From contig NZ_AP023183.1 in NCBI RefSeq assembly GCF_013426915.1, positions 310,001 to 374,000 on the forward strand: a stretch of 64,000 bases of DNA, given 5' to 3'. Below are positions 17,823 to 28,092 of this stretch, one piece after another. The translations under genes and the position numbers were made by a program. The stretch is from Paraburkholderia sp. PGU19 (GTDB lineage Bacteria > Pseudomonadota > Gammaproteobacteria > Burkholderiales > Burkholderiaceae). The notes under the pieces were generated by a model that did not search any database, was not told where the DNA came from, and saw only the letters and a list, made by a program, of their open reading frames with translations. Position 1 is the stretch's first letter. Every line of letters starts with the position of its first letter.

Positions 17823-19722
17823 GCCGCCCTCGATGGGTCAATACTGACTGACGCCAGTCGTCTGCTACCTGTATTTTTATCCGCTCCTTCCCAAAGCAGT
17901 GAGAAACTCTTTGAACCCTGTACGCTGAGGAATGCCCAAGCCCACCGAATAAAGTTCGTGCAGACGACGGCGTCAGTATGTCTGAGCAAACATGAGCCGT
18001 GTCCAGCTCGCTATAACCTGCTCCAGCCTTGCAATGGTGAAGCTCGGTCTCGGCGGTGAAATCAGCGTGGGTCAGAGAAGCCCGATTTGAGGGGCGGGCT
18101 GAACAATTGCGTATCTTGGGGAAGCGCTGCCCCTCGAAGACAATAGGAGCTAGTTTATGCAGATGCAATATTTGGCGTGTGTATTGTCTGAACGATGCTA
18201 GATGCACACCTCTTTTAACACGTCCTCTCTGATGCCCGCTATGCAACTGCCATCGACGGCGCCGTTACTGCTCTTGTGGTCCGTGCTTCAAGCGTGCGTC
18301 CCCACAATAAGACGGCCGCGTCCAACGTCATCCGTGGAAGCGCGCTCTCGCCGGTCTCCGACCGCCGCGATACGATAGACGCGTTGCATTTCACTTCGAA
18401 CTGTCCGAGCCGCTAACGAGCGCATTTGCCTAAAGAGCCACCTGATGGGTGCAGACTTCAGCGAAACCACCAAAAAGCCTCGTTCCGCGCAATGTCAGCC
18501 GCGGCAAAGACACCGGCAAGGTCACAACTGGTCGCAACGCATTCGAAACTACTGTCTTCGAAGATAAAAATAAAATGGCGCAGCGCAATCGCCGGAGGAG
18601 TATTTGGCCACCACTCGGAAACAAGAGTCGAATAAAGGACCTCATAGGCGCCGCAACAGCATAAGCCCTTAGCATGCAGGACATGTCGGCTTAACTCTCC
18701 ACTCTTGGGTGGCCCGAGGCTTTGGAACACAGCGGCGTCGAAACGCAACAGACAAAACGGCGCTTCTCTACGAGCGAGAGAGTTATATCGGTGAGGCTGG
18801 GACGGTGCAATACGATACACAAGCATAGCTCGACCTTCGTCGGCAATGACCGATGGTTCAGTCGAGACCGGCGTCGGCCTTGGAACCGAATCAAGGCGCA
18901 CCAGAGCTTCCCCTCTGTCGCGTGCAAATGAAGACCCCAGCTCAGGTTGCATCGAATGTCTGCGCCATTTGTGTTAAGAATTGACGGTAGGCTCATCAAA
19001 AAGCCACGAAACTCCTGATATTCCGATATCAACTGTCGCCGTCCAAATTTTAGCGAAGTACCGTTGGAAATGAGAGGCTACAGAGCGTCACCAACCGCCA
19101 AAAACTTGTCATCGCACGACGATTACCTGGCCAGCGCCCTTCCGGGTGTCATGGACTAAATCGTCGCACCGGTTCTACGGTTAGGGGTATACGGAGGTCT
19201 GGTATTGGCCTGTCCGTGGTCAGCTATCTGGTCAATGCCAGGCAGGGCGAAGGTTGCCCTACGGTGCCTGCTTAATGAGTCACGGAGTGAAAGAGGTGCC
19301 TCTCGCCTCCCTAAGATGCGCGAGTCCCATTATTGAGCCTGTTGTCTCGACGTCGATACAGTTACGTCTGACCAATTCTGCAAGTGTCGGCTTGCATGGA
19401 TATAAACGCGGTGGCGTCCTTGAAATGAAATCGAAACTTCTGCGCTTGCCTTGGACGAGCAAACGCGTCGCCACCAACAATCATTTCATACTCGTGCGCA
19501 TGGAGCACACAATACCCTCGCCGCAAAGCGGAGGCCACATAGTTCGTGTCGAATCGACTCCAAAGTCGTGCACTGGGGTTGGCTCAAACCACGCCAGGGT
19601 CCCTGTTGAGCCAAACCGTTATTGGTGGCAACGTCACAGGACGAGGGAACTTCCGTGGCTGGTTGCGTCGCCGACTGCATAGGATAGCTCGCCCCGCCTC
19701 CTGGCCCGCGCGCATGTGCGTA
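17823..19722. other. Gene-poor stretch of about 1.9 kb
   Basis: Only short, mutually overlapping frames without ribosome-binding sites or domains. A 71-residue frame at 18449-18664 is the most protein-like but unsupported. The DNA is less GC-rich than its neighbours in places. Probably decayed or regulatory DNA. Confidence 0.45.
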
Positions 19723-20586
19723 TCAGGGTCCGTGCATCTGTGGTTCGGCCGACGGCGGCTGTGCCGTATCCGGGACACGGTTGCCTCGCGATTCTGCCGC
19801 ATGGTCGCGCTCCCTGATTGACGGAAGCAGCACATAGTCGCGCTCCGGCCCTGGCATCGCGATGATTGCGTGCATCGTCACTCTTGTCATCCAGCAGGTA
19901 TCCGCCGGCGTCGCCGCCGACGGGTGCGACGCATAGTACGCGTACCGGTCAAGGCTATCCGGATCCGCTTGAAGTTCCGCGGCGATGGCCTGTGAAAGTC
20001 GCGCTTGTCCCGCCGCAGACTGGTCGCGAGTCGGCGTCTGTATCGGCGCGCCGGATGCGTAACTCAGCACTACCTTATAGAGCAAACCAAGGTACTGATC
20101 AACGTCAGCATTGGACATATCCAGAAGTCGCACGCGCATCATCACAGCGCTCATATCGGATAGGCCGTAACAATTGACGGGCACAAGCTCGTCGAGCAGG
20201 CGAGTAATCAGTTTGACGTATTGGAGGCGATCAGCCGCATCCAGACGCGCAATGCCGTCGGACATCAGGATTTGTTGCTTCTCCGGGTCGAGAAAGATGT
20301 CGCCAACGCCGTCCGCGTCATCCGGCAAGTTCGCCGCGATAGTTGGATCACTCCGTATCCTGTGCACCCATTTGAGGACGGTCTGGGCTTTTTCAGACCC
20401 GGGTTCCAAATTGTACTGGCGCAACAGTTGATCGGTGCCTGCCGATCTGTTCGCTAACGGCGGTCCCGTCGTGGCATCTCGCGGCGCAGGAAAATCTGGC
20501 GTATCAAGGCGCATGGCCGCGTTCGCCCGCACCGTCAGGGCCAGTAATACCAGAACGGACAGCAAAGAAACAGACCTGGACATCAT
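19723..20586 (-). CDS. Hypothetical secreted protein
   Basis: 287 residues. The signal peptide is MMSRSVSLLSVLVLLALTVRANA, with cleavage near residue 23. The start ATG 20586 is fixed by GGAGG seven bases upstream; the open frame continues upstream to 20796 without support. The mature part is helical, with no known domain; RLDAADRLQYVKLITRLLDELVPVNCYGLSDMSAVMMR is a notable stretch. Two Cys (in VNCYG and DTCWMTR) could form a disulfide. Likely periplasmic or secreted. Stands alone. Confidence 0.75.
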   Translation of the reverse strand: MMSRSVSLLSVLVLLALTVRANAAMRLDTPDFPAPRDATTGPPLANRSAGTDQLLRQYNLEPGSEKAQTVLKWVHRIRSDPTIAANLPDDADGVGDIFLDPEKQQILMSDGIARLDAADRLQYVKLITRLLDELVPVNCYGLSDMSAVMMRVRLLDMSNADVDQYLGLLYKVVLSYASGAPIQTPTRDQSAAGQARLSQAIAAELQADPDSLDRYAYYASHPSAATPADTCWMTRVTMHAIIAMPGPERDYVLLPSIRERDHAAESRGNRVPDTAQPPSAEPQMHGP

Positions 20587-20843
20587 GAAGCCTCCATGCG
20601 ATGCATAACAAGTCTGGAACACCCCCCGCTTAAATCGTATGCCGGCTGCACATGCTTTAAATGGCAGCTTCCAGACGGCCGCGCAACGCGCTGTACATGC
20701 GCGAAACGAACGCCGTTCGGTGAAGGAGCGCGCGCCGAGATGCTCCGCTATCTCGCCGTCGACAATCACGCGGCCGTGCGCGAACGAAAGGCTCAAGGCT
20801 GGTCGCCCGGTTGCACTTGCGTCTGTCGACCCAGACCTTCCGC

Positions 20844-20909
20844 TTGTCCACAGCCTTATCCAGAGAAAATGTGGATAACTTCGACCTGGGTTTCGCCAGG
20901 TGTGGACAA
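20844..20909. promoter_or_regulatory. Cluster of four DnaA-box-like 9-mers
   Basis: TTGTCCACA (20844-20852), TTATCCAGA (20856-20864), TGTGGATAA (20870-20878, a perfect box on the other strand) and TGTGGACAA (20901-20909). The first two face right and the last two face left. CCTGG and CCAGG with a 6-base loop lie between the last two boxes. The cluster lies in non-coding DNA upstream of the secreted-protein gene at 20586. Candidate DnaA-binding locus. A replication origin is possible but unproven. Confidence 0.6.
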
Positions 20910-21108
20910 GGGAAGGTGCCCCTGCGATGTTCGTCCCGTCGATTTATCGACATCGGGTCAGACAAACGCCACTGTCATCAGATGTTCAGTCGTGAAACTT
21001 TGATGCCGGAACGCGACACGTCTCCCATCAGAGATGTATTGGTCAGCACGATCGATTCGATGGGTGCGGAGGCCGTTGTCGTATCGATCTCTCCGTTCGC
21101 TCCAACCT

Positions 21109-21375
21109 CTAGCGGCGCAACCGATCTTCCATGAACAGGAAAATGACGGCCTTCGTCTGGGCACCTGCCTTCAGGCCGAATGAGCCTGCCACCGTGCTGT
21201 AGTAGTCAATCGACTTCCCGCCGACGTGCGTATTCGCCACCGGCGAGGTCAACCGTAAGCACCGACGGAAACACGAGTGCGCCGTTCGCCTTGCCGACAA
21301 GTTCCCTGGCCCCCTTGACGCCCTTGGCGGTCTCGTACGACAGCGTTCCGTGGACCTTGGCATCGATTTCCTGTC
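21109..21375 (-). pseudogene. SYLF/Ysc84-domain lipid-binding protein remnant
   Basis: Two minus-strand frames join to give GTLSYETAKGVKGARELV, GKANGALVFPSVL, then after a shift VGGKSIDYYSTVAGSFGLKAGAQTKAVIFLFM. These are hallmark SYLF (Ysc84) blocks. The frameshift near GGEYA and the early stop after LFMEDRLRR, where intact members continue for another 40-60 residues, show it is broken. Confidence 0.65.
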
Positions 21376-22092
21376 ACTTCGCCGCGTGGACTCACCCGCA
21401 AGGGCGTCACGCAATATCGCCCGGGAGAACGTGAGCATAATCCCTGCGACGGCGGGCATGACCGCCGGTCGCCGTTCGCCAGTGGCAGCTTTGTGGCGTC
21501 ACGGTTCAGCGCGTGCAACCGGCCAGTTGCTGGCGCTCGCCCGCTCTACAAAACCGTCCTTCAAACGGCGGGTGCATATCCGAAACCCGCCGCATGTCCA
21601 TCGTACGCATCCTTTACCTCGCCTCATTGTAGGCGGCCAGCCGAGTAGCAGGGCGACAAGCGTCGGTTGCCGACGTATTTGTTCGCATTGGTCCCATGGC
21701 GGTGGTGTGGGACTTACGCTTTACGTCCATGCCATGTTGGAAGCGTTACATGTGTTCGCGGACAGCGGTCCGCCCTCACAACCGAAAAGAAATTCGGCAT
21801 CGCACCGGGGATAAGCCTTCGCAACTCTCTCAAGTCCCGGCGATTTCAGCAAGGTACAAAAGTGCTTCTACGACTCGATGGACGAACGATCAACGGGTCG
21901 AACGTGCTATTGGAGCTACAACGCGACGCAGCGGTCTGGACATCATTACGTGACTTTGGAGCGGTGGAGTATTTTGTGCGGGGAAGCGGTCGCGCGTTGG
22001 AAGTCGCTCCGTTTTGAACTATAACGTGGCAGACAGCCCCGAATGCTGGGGCGGCTTCGCCACAGGCGCGTTCGATATGCGGGGAGGTAATC

Positions 22093-22560
22093 ATGAAAAT
22101 CTGCCTACCGAGGTCGTTCGTAGTTGCTGCCGTGCTTGTGGTCGTCGGTCAGGGCGGCGCGTTCGCGAAGACCGAGACCTGCCATTCTGCAACGAACAAG
22201 CAGATTGCTGCGCTTTTCGATCGCTGGAACGATTCGCTGAAAACTGGCGACCCGCAGAAGGTCGTAGCGAACTACGCGCCACGCTCAATCTTGCTACCGA
22301 CCGTATCGAACAAGCCGCGTTTGACTGTTGACGAGAAGGTTGACTACTTCAGGCATTTTCTCGAAAACAAGCCGGTGGGCACCATCGACTTCCGCGACAT
22401 CATGATCGAATGCAACACGGCGATCGACGCGGGGCTCTACTCGTTTAAATTTGCGGACGGTTCAGTGGTCAAGGCGCGTTATACATTCACCTATGAATGG
22501 AATGGGCACAACTGGCTGATCACCAGCCATCATTCGTCGAAGCTACCAGAAGGTGATTAA
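22093..22560 (+). CDS. Secreted SnoaL-like / CaMKII-association-domain protein
   Basis: 155 residues with a signal peptide ending at GGAFA (about residue 25). The mature part has the NTF2-like fold pattern of the SgcJ/EcaC and CaMKII_AD group: NKQIAALFDRWNDSLKTGDPQKVVANYAPRSILLPT at the N-terminus and VVKARYTFTYEWNGHNWLITSHHSSKLP at the C-terminus. The His-His-Ser-Ser ending is typical of that group. GGGAGG precedes ATG 22093. Substrate unknown; periplasmic location inferred. Confidence 0.75.
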   Translation: MKICLPRSFVVAAVLVVVGQGGAFAKTETCHSATNKQIAALFDRWNDSLKTGDPQKVVANYAPRSILLPTVSNKPRLTVDEKVDYFRHFLENKPVGTIDFRDIMIECNTAIDAGLYSFKFADGSVVKARYTFTYEWNGHNWLITSHHSSKLPEGD

Positions 22561-22873
22561 GCCTTCGTAAAGCTCAATACGCAAGCGCATGCCGCACTGA
22601 CGTGCTAAGGCCACATTGAAGCTACGATCGGGGAATGACAGCGCGTTGTTATTCGCCTGCAGCACCGAGGCGCTAACGAATTCAGAGTTGCTTGCTGTGT
22701 TCGCGCCGCGTTCTGCCGGAGGCGCGTCGCGCGGTCGTGGGCGCGAGCATGCCGGTGTCGATGCCGCGTCGATGAGCAATGGTAGAGCGCATCTGAACGG
22801 AGGACTTCGGTGAGGCTCAACGCCGATTCGCTTTCGCGCGACAAGATAGTCGATAGCTCGAGGGAGACGAGCC

Positions 22874-23937
22874 ATGTTAATGAAGTTGCTTCTTGTCTTT
22901 GTTCCGGTCGCGGTTGCGCTGGAGTACTCGCTTCCAATCACCATCTTCTTGTCTTCATCGCCTCGTCGCTCGCCATCCTCCCCCTCGCCGGGTGGATGGG
23001 ACATGCCACCGAGCAACTGGCTGAACGCATGGGCGAGGGTGTAGGTGGACTTCTCAATGCGACTTTTGGCAATGCCGCGGAGTTGATTATCGCGTTCGTC
23101 GCATTGCAGGCAGGACTTCATCAAGTGGTGGAAGCATCTATTATCGGTTCGATTGTAGGGAATATGCTGCTGGTGTTCGGCGCCGCAATGCTGGCCGGAG
23201 GAATGCGCTATCCCGAGCAACGCTTCAATCCGCTTGGAGCAAGGTCTCAAGCGACCATGCTCCTGCTCGCGGCTGTCGCGCTGATTCTTCCTGCCGCCTT
23301 CGAATCCGTAGAGGGCACAACCGTGATGCTCCACCGGCTCAGCATCTCGATTTCCCTCGTGCTCCTTGTCGTCTATGGGCTGTATCTTGTGTTCTCACTG
23401 ATCACTCACCCCGAATTATTCCGCAGTTCCGACGCGCCAGAGAAGGCCATGCCCGAAAAAGAGGAAAAACCCCCGTCAGTAGTACGGGCCCTGGCAATAT
23501 TGGCAGTTGCAACCGTGGGGACCGCGTGGATGAGTGAGATCATGGTAGGTTCGATCGAACCCATGGTGCACGAATTCGGCCTCAGCGACGTTTTCGTGGG
23601 TGCCTTTGTGGTCGCCATACTGGGAAACGCCGCCGAGCACGCAACGGCCATTACGGCAGCATTGAACAATCGCATGGATCTGTCATTTTCCATCGCGCTT
23701 GGCTCAAGTGTTCAGGTTGCACTCTTCGTCGCGCCGGTTCTGGTGCTCGCTAGCCTCTTTTTTGGCCCTTCTCCAATGGATCTGGCCTTCCGTCCCGACC
23801 TCGTCCTGATCGTGGTTTTGTCAGCGCTGGTCACGGCTCAGATGGCGAGCGACGGACGTGCTGACTGGCTCAAGGGAACGCAACTCCTCGTCGTTTATTT
23901 CGCCCTTGCCCTCATGTTTTTCTTTTTGCCGAGCTAA
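22874..23937 (+). pseudogene. Ca2+/H+ antiporter (CAX family), frameshifted near the N-terminus
   Basis: From about 22940 on, the sequence is a full CAX antiporter: [30 protein letters not shown] (first GNAAE motif) and VVAILGNAAEHATAITAAL (second), with about ten membrane segments. The natural start is ATG 22874 (MLMKLLLVFVPVAVALEYSLP), but that frame runs to a stop near 23042. The family sequence continues in another frame ([20 protein letters not shown]). So one base is missing or added around 22930-22940. Either a real recent inactivation or a sequencing error. If real, the only in-frame starts are an implausible upstream GTG (22810) or internal Met codons. Confidence 0.8.
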
Positions 23938-24169
23938 GGGTGCCGGGTAGAGGTGGCCCAAGGCCCGACTTGCTTGCCTGCGCCCCGGCGCAAGGCCGTC
24001 GGTGACGAATTGGGTCGCAGTGTCCGCGCCGTCGGCTGCAATGCGACCTGCTGACCGCAACCGCTAGCGTGGTGCCCCGAATGCGCACGGCGGTCGCTAT
24101 ATTCTCCGGTTTATCGCACAAGTTTCAAATTCTCAGGTCCGGTGTAGTTCGCGCTCGGCCGGATGATCT

Positions 24170-24290
24170 CGTGGCGTGGAACAAGACCATCGGGCTATCA
24201 AGCGCCGCACCCGATCCATTGTTGGGATTCAAGGATTTTCGCTGTGCTCGCATCTTGTTGTGCGGCATACGCCATGCTTGCGCCGATCCT
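24170..24290 (+). pseudogene. IS6-family transposase C-terminal remnant
   Basis: VEQDHRAIKRRTRS in one frame and GFKDFRCARILLCGI in another reproduce the conserved C-terminal region of IS6-family transposases (EQDHR.IK.R...MLGFK.F..A...). Only about 40 residues remain and they are frameshifted. Confidence 0.65.
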
Positions 24291-24604
24291 CAGAACACGC
24301 GCAATTTCGCGAAGGAAGCCGCTCGAACCACGTTGTAGTCGAATGGCAAGTGGTGGGCTCGGATGACGCACCGAGGCGTAACGCTCCGATTGTCATTGTC
24401 ATCGACCCGGAAGCAATCGATCGGTGTGAGAATGGCGCGCTGGGCGAACAGTCCAGGATAGAGTCACGGATACGCGAAATCGTCGAGAGGCGATGTGGTC
24501 ACGACGATCCCAATGGCCACGTCGACGTCATCGAACTGTTTGTTGTTCGGATCGGTGAAGGCGACCTCCGAGTTGACTATCTGCCTGCTGATACACCTGG
24601 GAAG

Positions 24605-24862
24605 TCAATACTTGATGTCCCGGGCCACCTGCCGGCCGTGCTGCTTGGTCTCACGCTTATCCTGCCTGCATTGCGAGTTGCTTTGCTGGTTAGCTGCCCG
24701 GCAATCCTGCTTTGTGTCACGTGAGCCCTGACGCGTTTCCTGGCGAACGTCACGCCCTGCACGACGTTGCTGCGCCTGCTCGGTTGCCGCGGAATTCCCC
24801 GCGGAGGCTGCCAGAAAGATCGCGGCGATCGTAACCGCGAAACCACGATTCCGTATAAACAT
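24605..24862 (-). CDS. Small secreted basic protein
   Basis: 85 residues. The signal peptide MFIRNRGFAVTIAAIFLAASAGNSAA is followed by a very hydrophilic Arg/Gln/Asp-rich mature chain with a repeated pattern (DVRQETRQGSRDTKQDC, then QCRQDKRETKQHGRQVARD). Two Cys. AAGGAG precedes ATG 24862. Likely a long amphipathic helix in the periplasm; function unknown. Confidence 0.7.
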   Translation of the reverse strand: MFIRNRGFAVTIAAIFLAASAGNSAATEQAQQRRAGRDVRQETRQGSRDTKQDCRAANQQSNSQCRQDKRETKQHGRQVARDIKY

Positions 24863-25087
24863 GATGCGATCTCCTTGTCCGTGATAGTCAATGCCATTTC
24901 TAAATGGTCACGGTTGCCCCTGCCGTCGTGATCTGGGGTCGTTTATGCGTTTCAGTGTACTGGAGAGCTTCTACGCTGCCCGCCAGTCATTGGACCAAAG
25001 TCCAATACAACATTCCATTCACAGTGTATAGGCTGAAAGCTCGCTACCGGCAAACCAGCTACGCGAACATACCATTGGGGGTTCGTC

Positions 25088-25357
25088 ATGAAATCGATTG
25101 CGGCCGTAATCACCGCCACCGTCGCGCTGTTGTCGCCTTCCGGCGTCTGGGCTCAAGAAGCTTCTGGAGCAAGCCCATCGACAGCCTCTGAACATCCTGA
25201 TGCAATCGTCAGAATGCACCAACAGGTTGCTGCGGCGAATCGCGAATACAACCGGGAGGTTGCGGCTGCAAAAAAGGTCTTCGACCACAAAAAAGCGGAA
25301 GCCAAAAAGAAGCGCGACGCTGCAGTTGCAGTCGCCCACAGCGGCGTGAGCCAGTAA
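25088..25357 (+). CDS. Small secreted coiled-coil protein
   Basis: 89 residues. The signal peptide ends at GVWAQ (about residue 22). The mature protein has a charged helix (HQQVAAANREYNREVAAAKKVFDHKKAEAKKKRDAAVAVAH) likely to form a coiled coil. GGGGG lies upstream of ATG 25088. Resembles in style the secreted protein at 24605, but not in sequence. Function unknown. Confidence 0.65.
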   Translation: MKSIAAVITATVALLSPSGVWAQEASGASPSTASEHPDAIVRMHQQVAAANREYNREVAAAKKVFDHKKAEAKKKRDAAVAVAHSGVSQ

Positions 25358-25862
25358 AAGCATTTCTCGTTCTCAAGTTGTCAGGCTGTTGCGCTCGAGT
25401 CTCACCGCTGAAGTTCGACCTCAACAGGGTATGCGTCCAAAGTCCAATTTGACTATTTGAGGACCCGTGAGGCGAAGAGGGGATAGAAGGGCGAAGTACT
25501 GGCGTGAATCAGGAAGGGGGGGTCATCCTGCCCGTGGGATTCATGTCCATCGCCGGCTGGTTCTGGTTCGGAAGGGCTTACGAAAAAGTACGAAGATGCT
25601 CTGGTGTCTCGGGGTTGGACTCCGGTGAAGAGTACGGCCGATCACATTGAACTATGTAAGCATGGGGTGTCATGCATCAATTCTCGTTTCTCAAGGCGGG
25701 GAACGAGTAGCTGTCGGTATGACGTTTGATGCTGCGACTATTTCCACATGCCACAACCACATGGCTGATTGAATTGACAGCAGCAGGATAGGCTGGCGGT
25801 GTTGATTACCCGGACTAGGTCCAACCGCAGTGAATATTTAACCAAACTTTGGGGTGCTGACT
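25358..25862. other. Intergenic region, no gene seen
   Basis: About 500 bp without a supported frame. It presumably contains the promoter of the GlsB-type gene, but I see no clear -35/-10 pair. Confidence 0.4.
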
Positions 25863-26108
25863 ATGGGGATCATTGCATGGCTGGTCATCGGTGCACTCGC
25901 TGGATGGCTGGCTGGCCTGCTGGTGAAGGGCGGAGGTTTCGGCCTGATTGTCGATATCATTGTCGGCATCGTGGGGGCCTTCATCGGTGGTTGGCTGTCG
26001 GGTGTGCTTGGCATCTCACTGGGCGGCGGTCTGATCGGGTCCCTGATTACCGCCGTGATCGGTGCAGTCATCCTGTTGTTTATCATCCGTCTCATCAAAC
26101 GTGGATAG
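25863..26108 (+). CDS. GlsB/YeaQ/YmgE-family stress membrane protein
   Basis: 81 residues, almost entirely membrane segments with Gly-rich packing motifs: IIAWLVIGALAGWLAGLLVKGGGFGLIVDIIVGIVGAFIGGWL, then a second half ending IIRLIKRG. This is the transglycosylase-associated (GlsB) family of inner-membrane stress proteins. ATG 25863 is preferred over the earlier in-frame start at 25854 for its TTGGGG upstream and family-typical MGIIAWL beginning. A good terminator follows at 26137. Confidence 0.88.
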   Translation: MGIIAWLVIGALAGWLAGLLVKGGGFGLIVDIIVGIVGAFIGGWLSGVLGISLGGGLIGSLITAVIGAVILLFIIRLIKRG

Positions 26109-26397
26109 CGAGCGTACTGGCTGTCTGAACATACGGACCCGGCTTCGGCCGGGTTTGTTGTTTCCCGGCCTCCAGCTATTGTTTGGCAACGCGCGGCCAG
26201 CGGCGTGCGCTTCGTCACGCGAAGCGAAGTTTCCGTCGGGTCCCCAGGTGATGTTGCCGATGCGTATCCACGCTTCCCACTGGCCGTCGCTGCGCCGGCC
26301 CGGCACGGGGGCGTAACCTGTCGCTTCCAACTCGGCCTCGACGGCCTTTACTTCGGCGCGCAGGGCGAGTTCGCCGGATATCAGGTATACACCTGAC
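26016..26397 (-). CDS. Possible small hypothetical protein antisense to the GlsB terminator
   Basis: Minus-strand frame with protein-like content, notably LRAEVKAVEAELEATGYAPVPGRRSDGQWEAWIRIGNITWGPDGNFASRDEAHAAGRALP. No clear start or ribosome-binding site is visible, and the 3' third is antisense to the terminator and GlsB gene. It may be the remains of a small gene whose true end is near 26170. Confidence 0.3.
26137..26157 (+). terminator. Rho-independent terminator after the GlsB-type gene
   Basis: ACCCGGC and GCCGGGT form a 7-bp stem with a TTCG tetraloop followed by TT. It lies 29 bp after the stop codon. Confidence 0.8.
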
Positions 26398-26768
26398 CGG
26401 CTTCGGTTACGAACGACTTGCCGAACAGGTGTAAAAGACCGCCGCCATGACCGCGTGGATTCACGCGTGGCTCTATTGCGGAACGCCCACGTTGACGTGG
26501 AGCGGCATGCACGGGCCAAACTAATTCACCTGGACGACGACTCAATCTGAGCCTAATGTTGAGTGCGCTGGTATTGCGATATCGCGCAACATGTCATCGT
26601 CTGTGACATTTTGTGAACTTGCCGTCGCCCTCACCTTGACTCGGGGCCTGGCAGGCTACTTTTCGGTGCCTGCCCATCAAAGGTAGTGGCCATACGGGAC
26701 GGCGTATCCTCGTGGCATTCTATTCGAAACGCAGCCTGTGCCGGGCGTGCTCTGAAAGGAGTGTGAAG

Positions 26769-27242
26769 ATGGGAATCCGACTTAATCCACAAGGCTTCAT
26801 TGCAGCAGCACTGAGCGCTGCACTTACCCTCAGCCTGGCCAGCGGCGCCTGGGCGCAGCAAGCAACCGACAACTCCAGCGCGGGCAACACCAACGGTGGC
26901 GGCATGCCACAGACTCAGCGTCAAGGTGACGTTGAGTACCTATCGGGCGGTGTCGGAGCCGACGAGTCGCATGCGCTGGAGCGTGCGCGTAGCCAGTGGC
27001 CGCTTGGACTGAACTTCACCGGCTCGGGCTCGGACTACCTTGCCGACGTTCAGGTCAGGATCGTCGATTCCCATAACGCGGAAGTACTGAACGCAACGTC
27101 ACAGGGCCCATACATGCTGGTACGTGTACGTCCGGGCCAGTACACCGTGCGTGCGAGCTATAAGGGCAATGAACAGAGCAAGTCGGTCACTGTGCCGGCC
27201 AAGGGCGGTACCAGGTCAACCTTCCATTGGGCGATTCAATAA
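26769..27242 (+). CDS. Secreted carboxypeptidase-regulatory-like protein
   Basis: 157 residues with a signal peptide ending at GAWAQ (about residue 29). The C-terminal half has a beta-sandwich pattern (YLADVQVRIVDSHNAEVLNATSQGPYMLVRVRPGQYTVRASYKGNEQSKSVTVPAKGG) typical of carboxypeptidase-regulatory or prealbumin-like domains. AAAGGAG precedes ATG 26769. Probably periplasmic or outer-membrane associated; partner unknown. Confidence 0.75.
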   Translation: MGIRLNPQGFIAAALSAALTLSLASGAWAQQATDNSSAGNTNGGGMPQTQRQGDVEYLSGGVGADESHALERARSQWPLGLNFTGSGSDYLADVQVRIVDSHNAEVLNATSQGPYMLVRVRPGQYTVRASYKGNEQSKSVTVPAKGGTRSTFHWAIQ

Positions 27243-27433
27243 GGCAACTGGGACGGCCGTTGTCCAAGTAGTTGTCGCCTCGACGGTTGTGACTCAGGCC
27301 GATTTCAATTCCTGGTTGCGGGGTTGGGAGATGACGCTGGCCGGGTCAGCACGATCGGGATTCAGGTGCACGACGTGAATGCGCTGCCAGTTGCGCGTGG
27401 GGCCTTTCCAGCGCAGCGGCGCAGTGACGGCAT

Positions 27434-27497
27434 GAGGGTCGGCCGGGATTCGTAGATATCTGAAGCTTAAGATATTCACGAATCCCGGCCGACCCTC
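27434..27497. repeat. 64-bp near-perfect palindrome
   Basis: Arms 27434-27453 and 27478-27497 are exact 20-bp inverted complements (GAGGGTCGGCCGG...). The 24-bp centre is itself nearly palindromic around AAGCTT. Only three of 32 base pairs mismatch. It abuts the broken end of the IS6 remnant and could form a cruciform or long RNA hairpin. Confidence 0.85.
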
Positions 27498-27499
27498 GG

Positions 27500-27928
27500 A
27501 CAGCTGCGTCGCTGATCGGTGACTACCTTGCGTGGTGCTTCACCACAGGAGGCGGGCATGCGCTCGAAAAACCGCTTCGCTGCAGCCTTGTCGCGACGCT
27601 TCTGCAGCAGGACGCCGAGTTCGGCACCGTGCTGATCAATTGCTCTCCACAACAGATACGGCTCGCCGCGCAGCGTCACGAACATCTCGTCAAGGTGCCA
27701 CGTGCTGCCCGGCTTGCGCCGCACCGCCTTGGCGCACCTGGCGAATCCGGGGCCAAACTTGTCACACCAGCAAGGGATCGTCTCGTACGTGACCACGACG
27801 TCGCGCTCAAGCAACAACTCTTCCATGTCGCGTAGGCTCAGGCTGAACCGGAAATACCAGCGAACCCCGCAGCTGATGACGAAAGCAGGGAGGCGGTGGC
27901 CGTGATAAAGCGATTTCGTCTTGTTCAT
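27500..27928 (-). pseudogene. IS6-family transposase, 3'-truncated at the palindrome
   Basis: Starts MNKTKSLYHGHRLPAFVISCGVRWYFRFSLSLRDMEELLLERDVVV and includes the first catalytic region KPGSTWHLDEMFVTLRGEPYLLWRAIDQHG. The frame leaves the family sequence at about KVVTD, exactly where the palindrome begins, so the last catalytic Glu region is lost. A 22-bp tandem duplication (27909-27930 and 27931-27952) covers the start codon. The 43.2-kb copy belongs to the same subgroup. Confidence 0.85.
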
Positions 27929-28092
27929 CGAGCGATTTCGTCTTGTTCATCGCTTCATTCTACCGCCGCCTGTTCACCAACCTGACAAAGCCATCCTATC
28001 TAGGCCGCCAAGCCTATTTTCGCCACCTTCAACCACGGCAGCGGACTTGCCGGTGTCCACTGCTGTGGCGAAGATCGGCAACATAAGGTTTC

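Noticed and set aside
18449..18664. 71-residue plus-strand ORF
   Set aside because: Protein-like in part but no ribosome-binding site, and overlapped by other frames.
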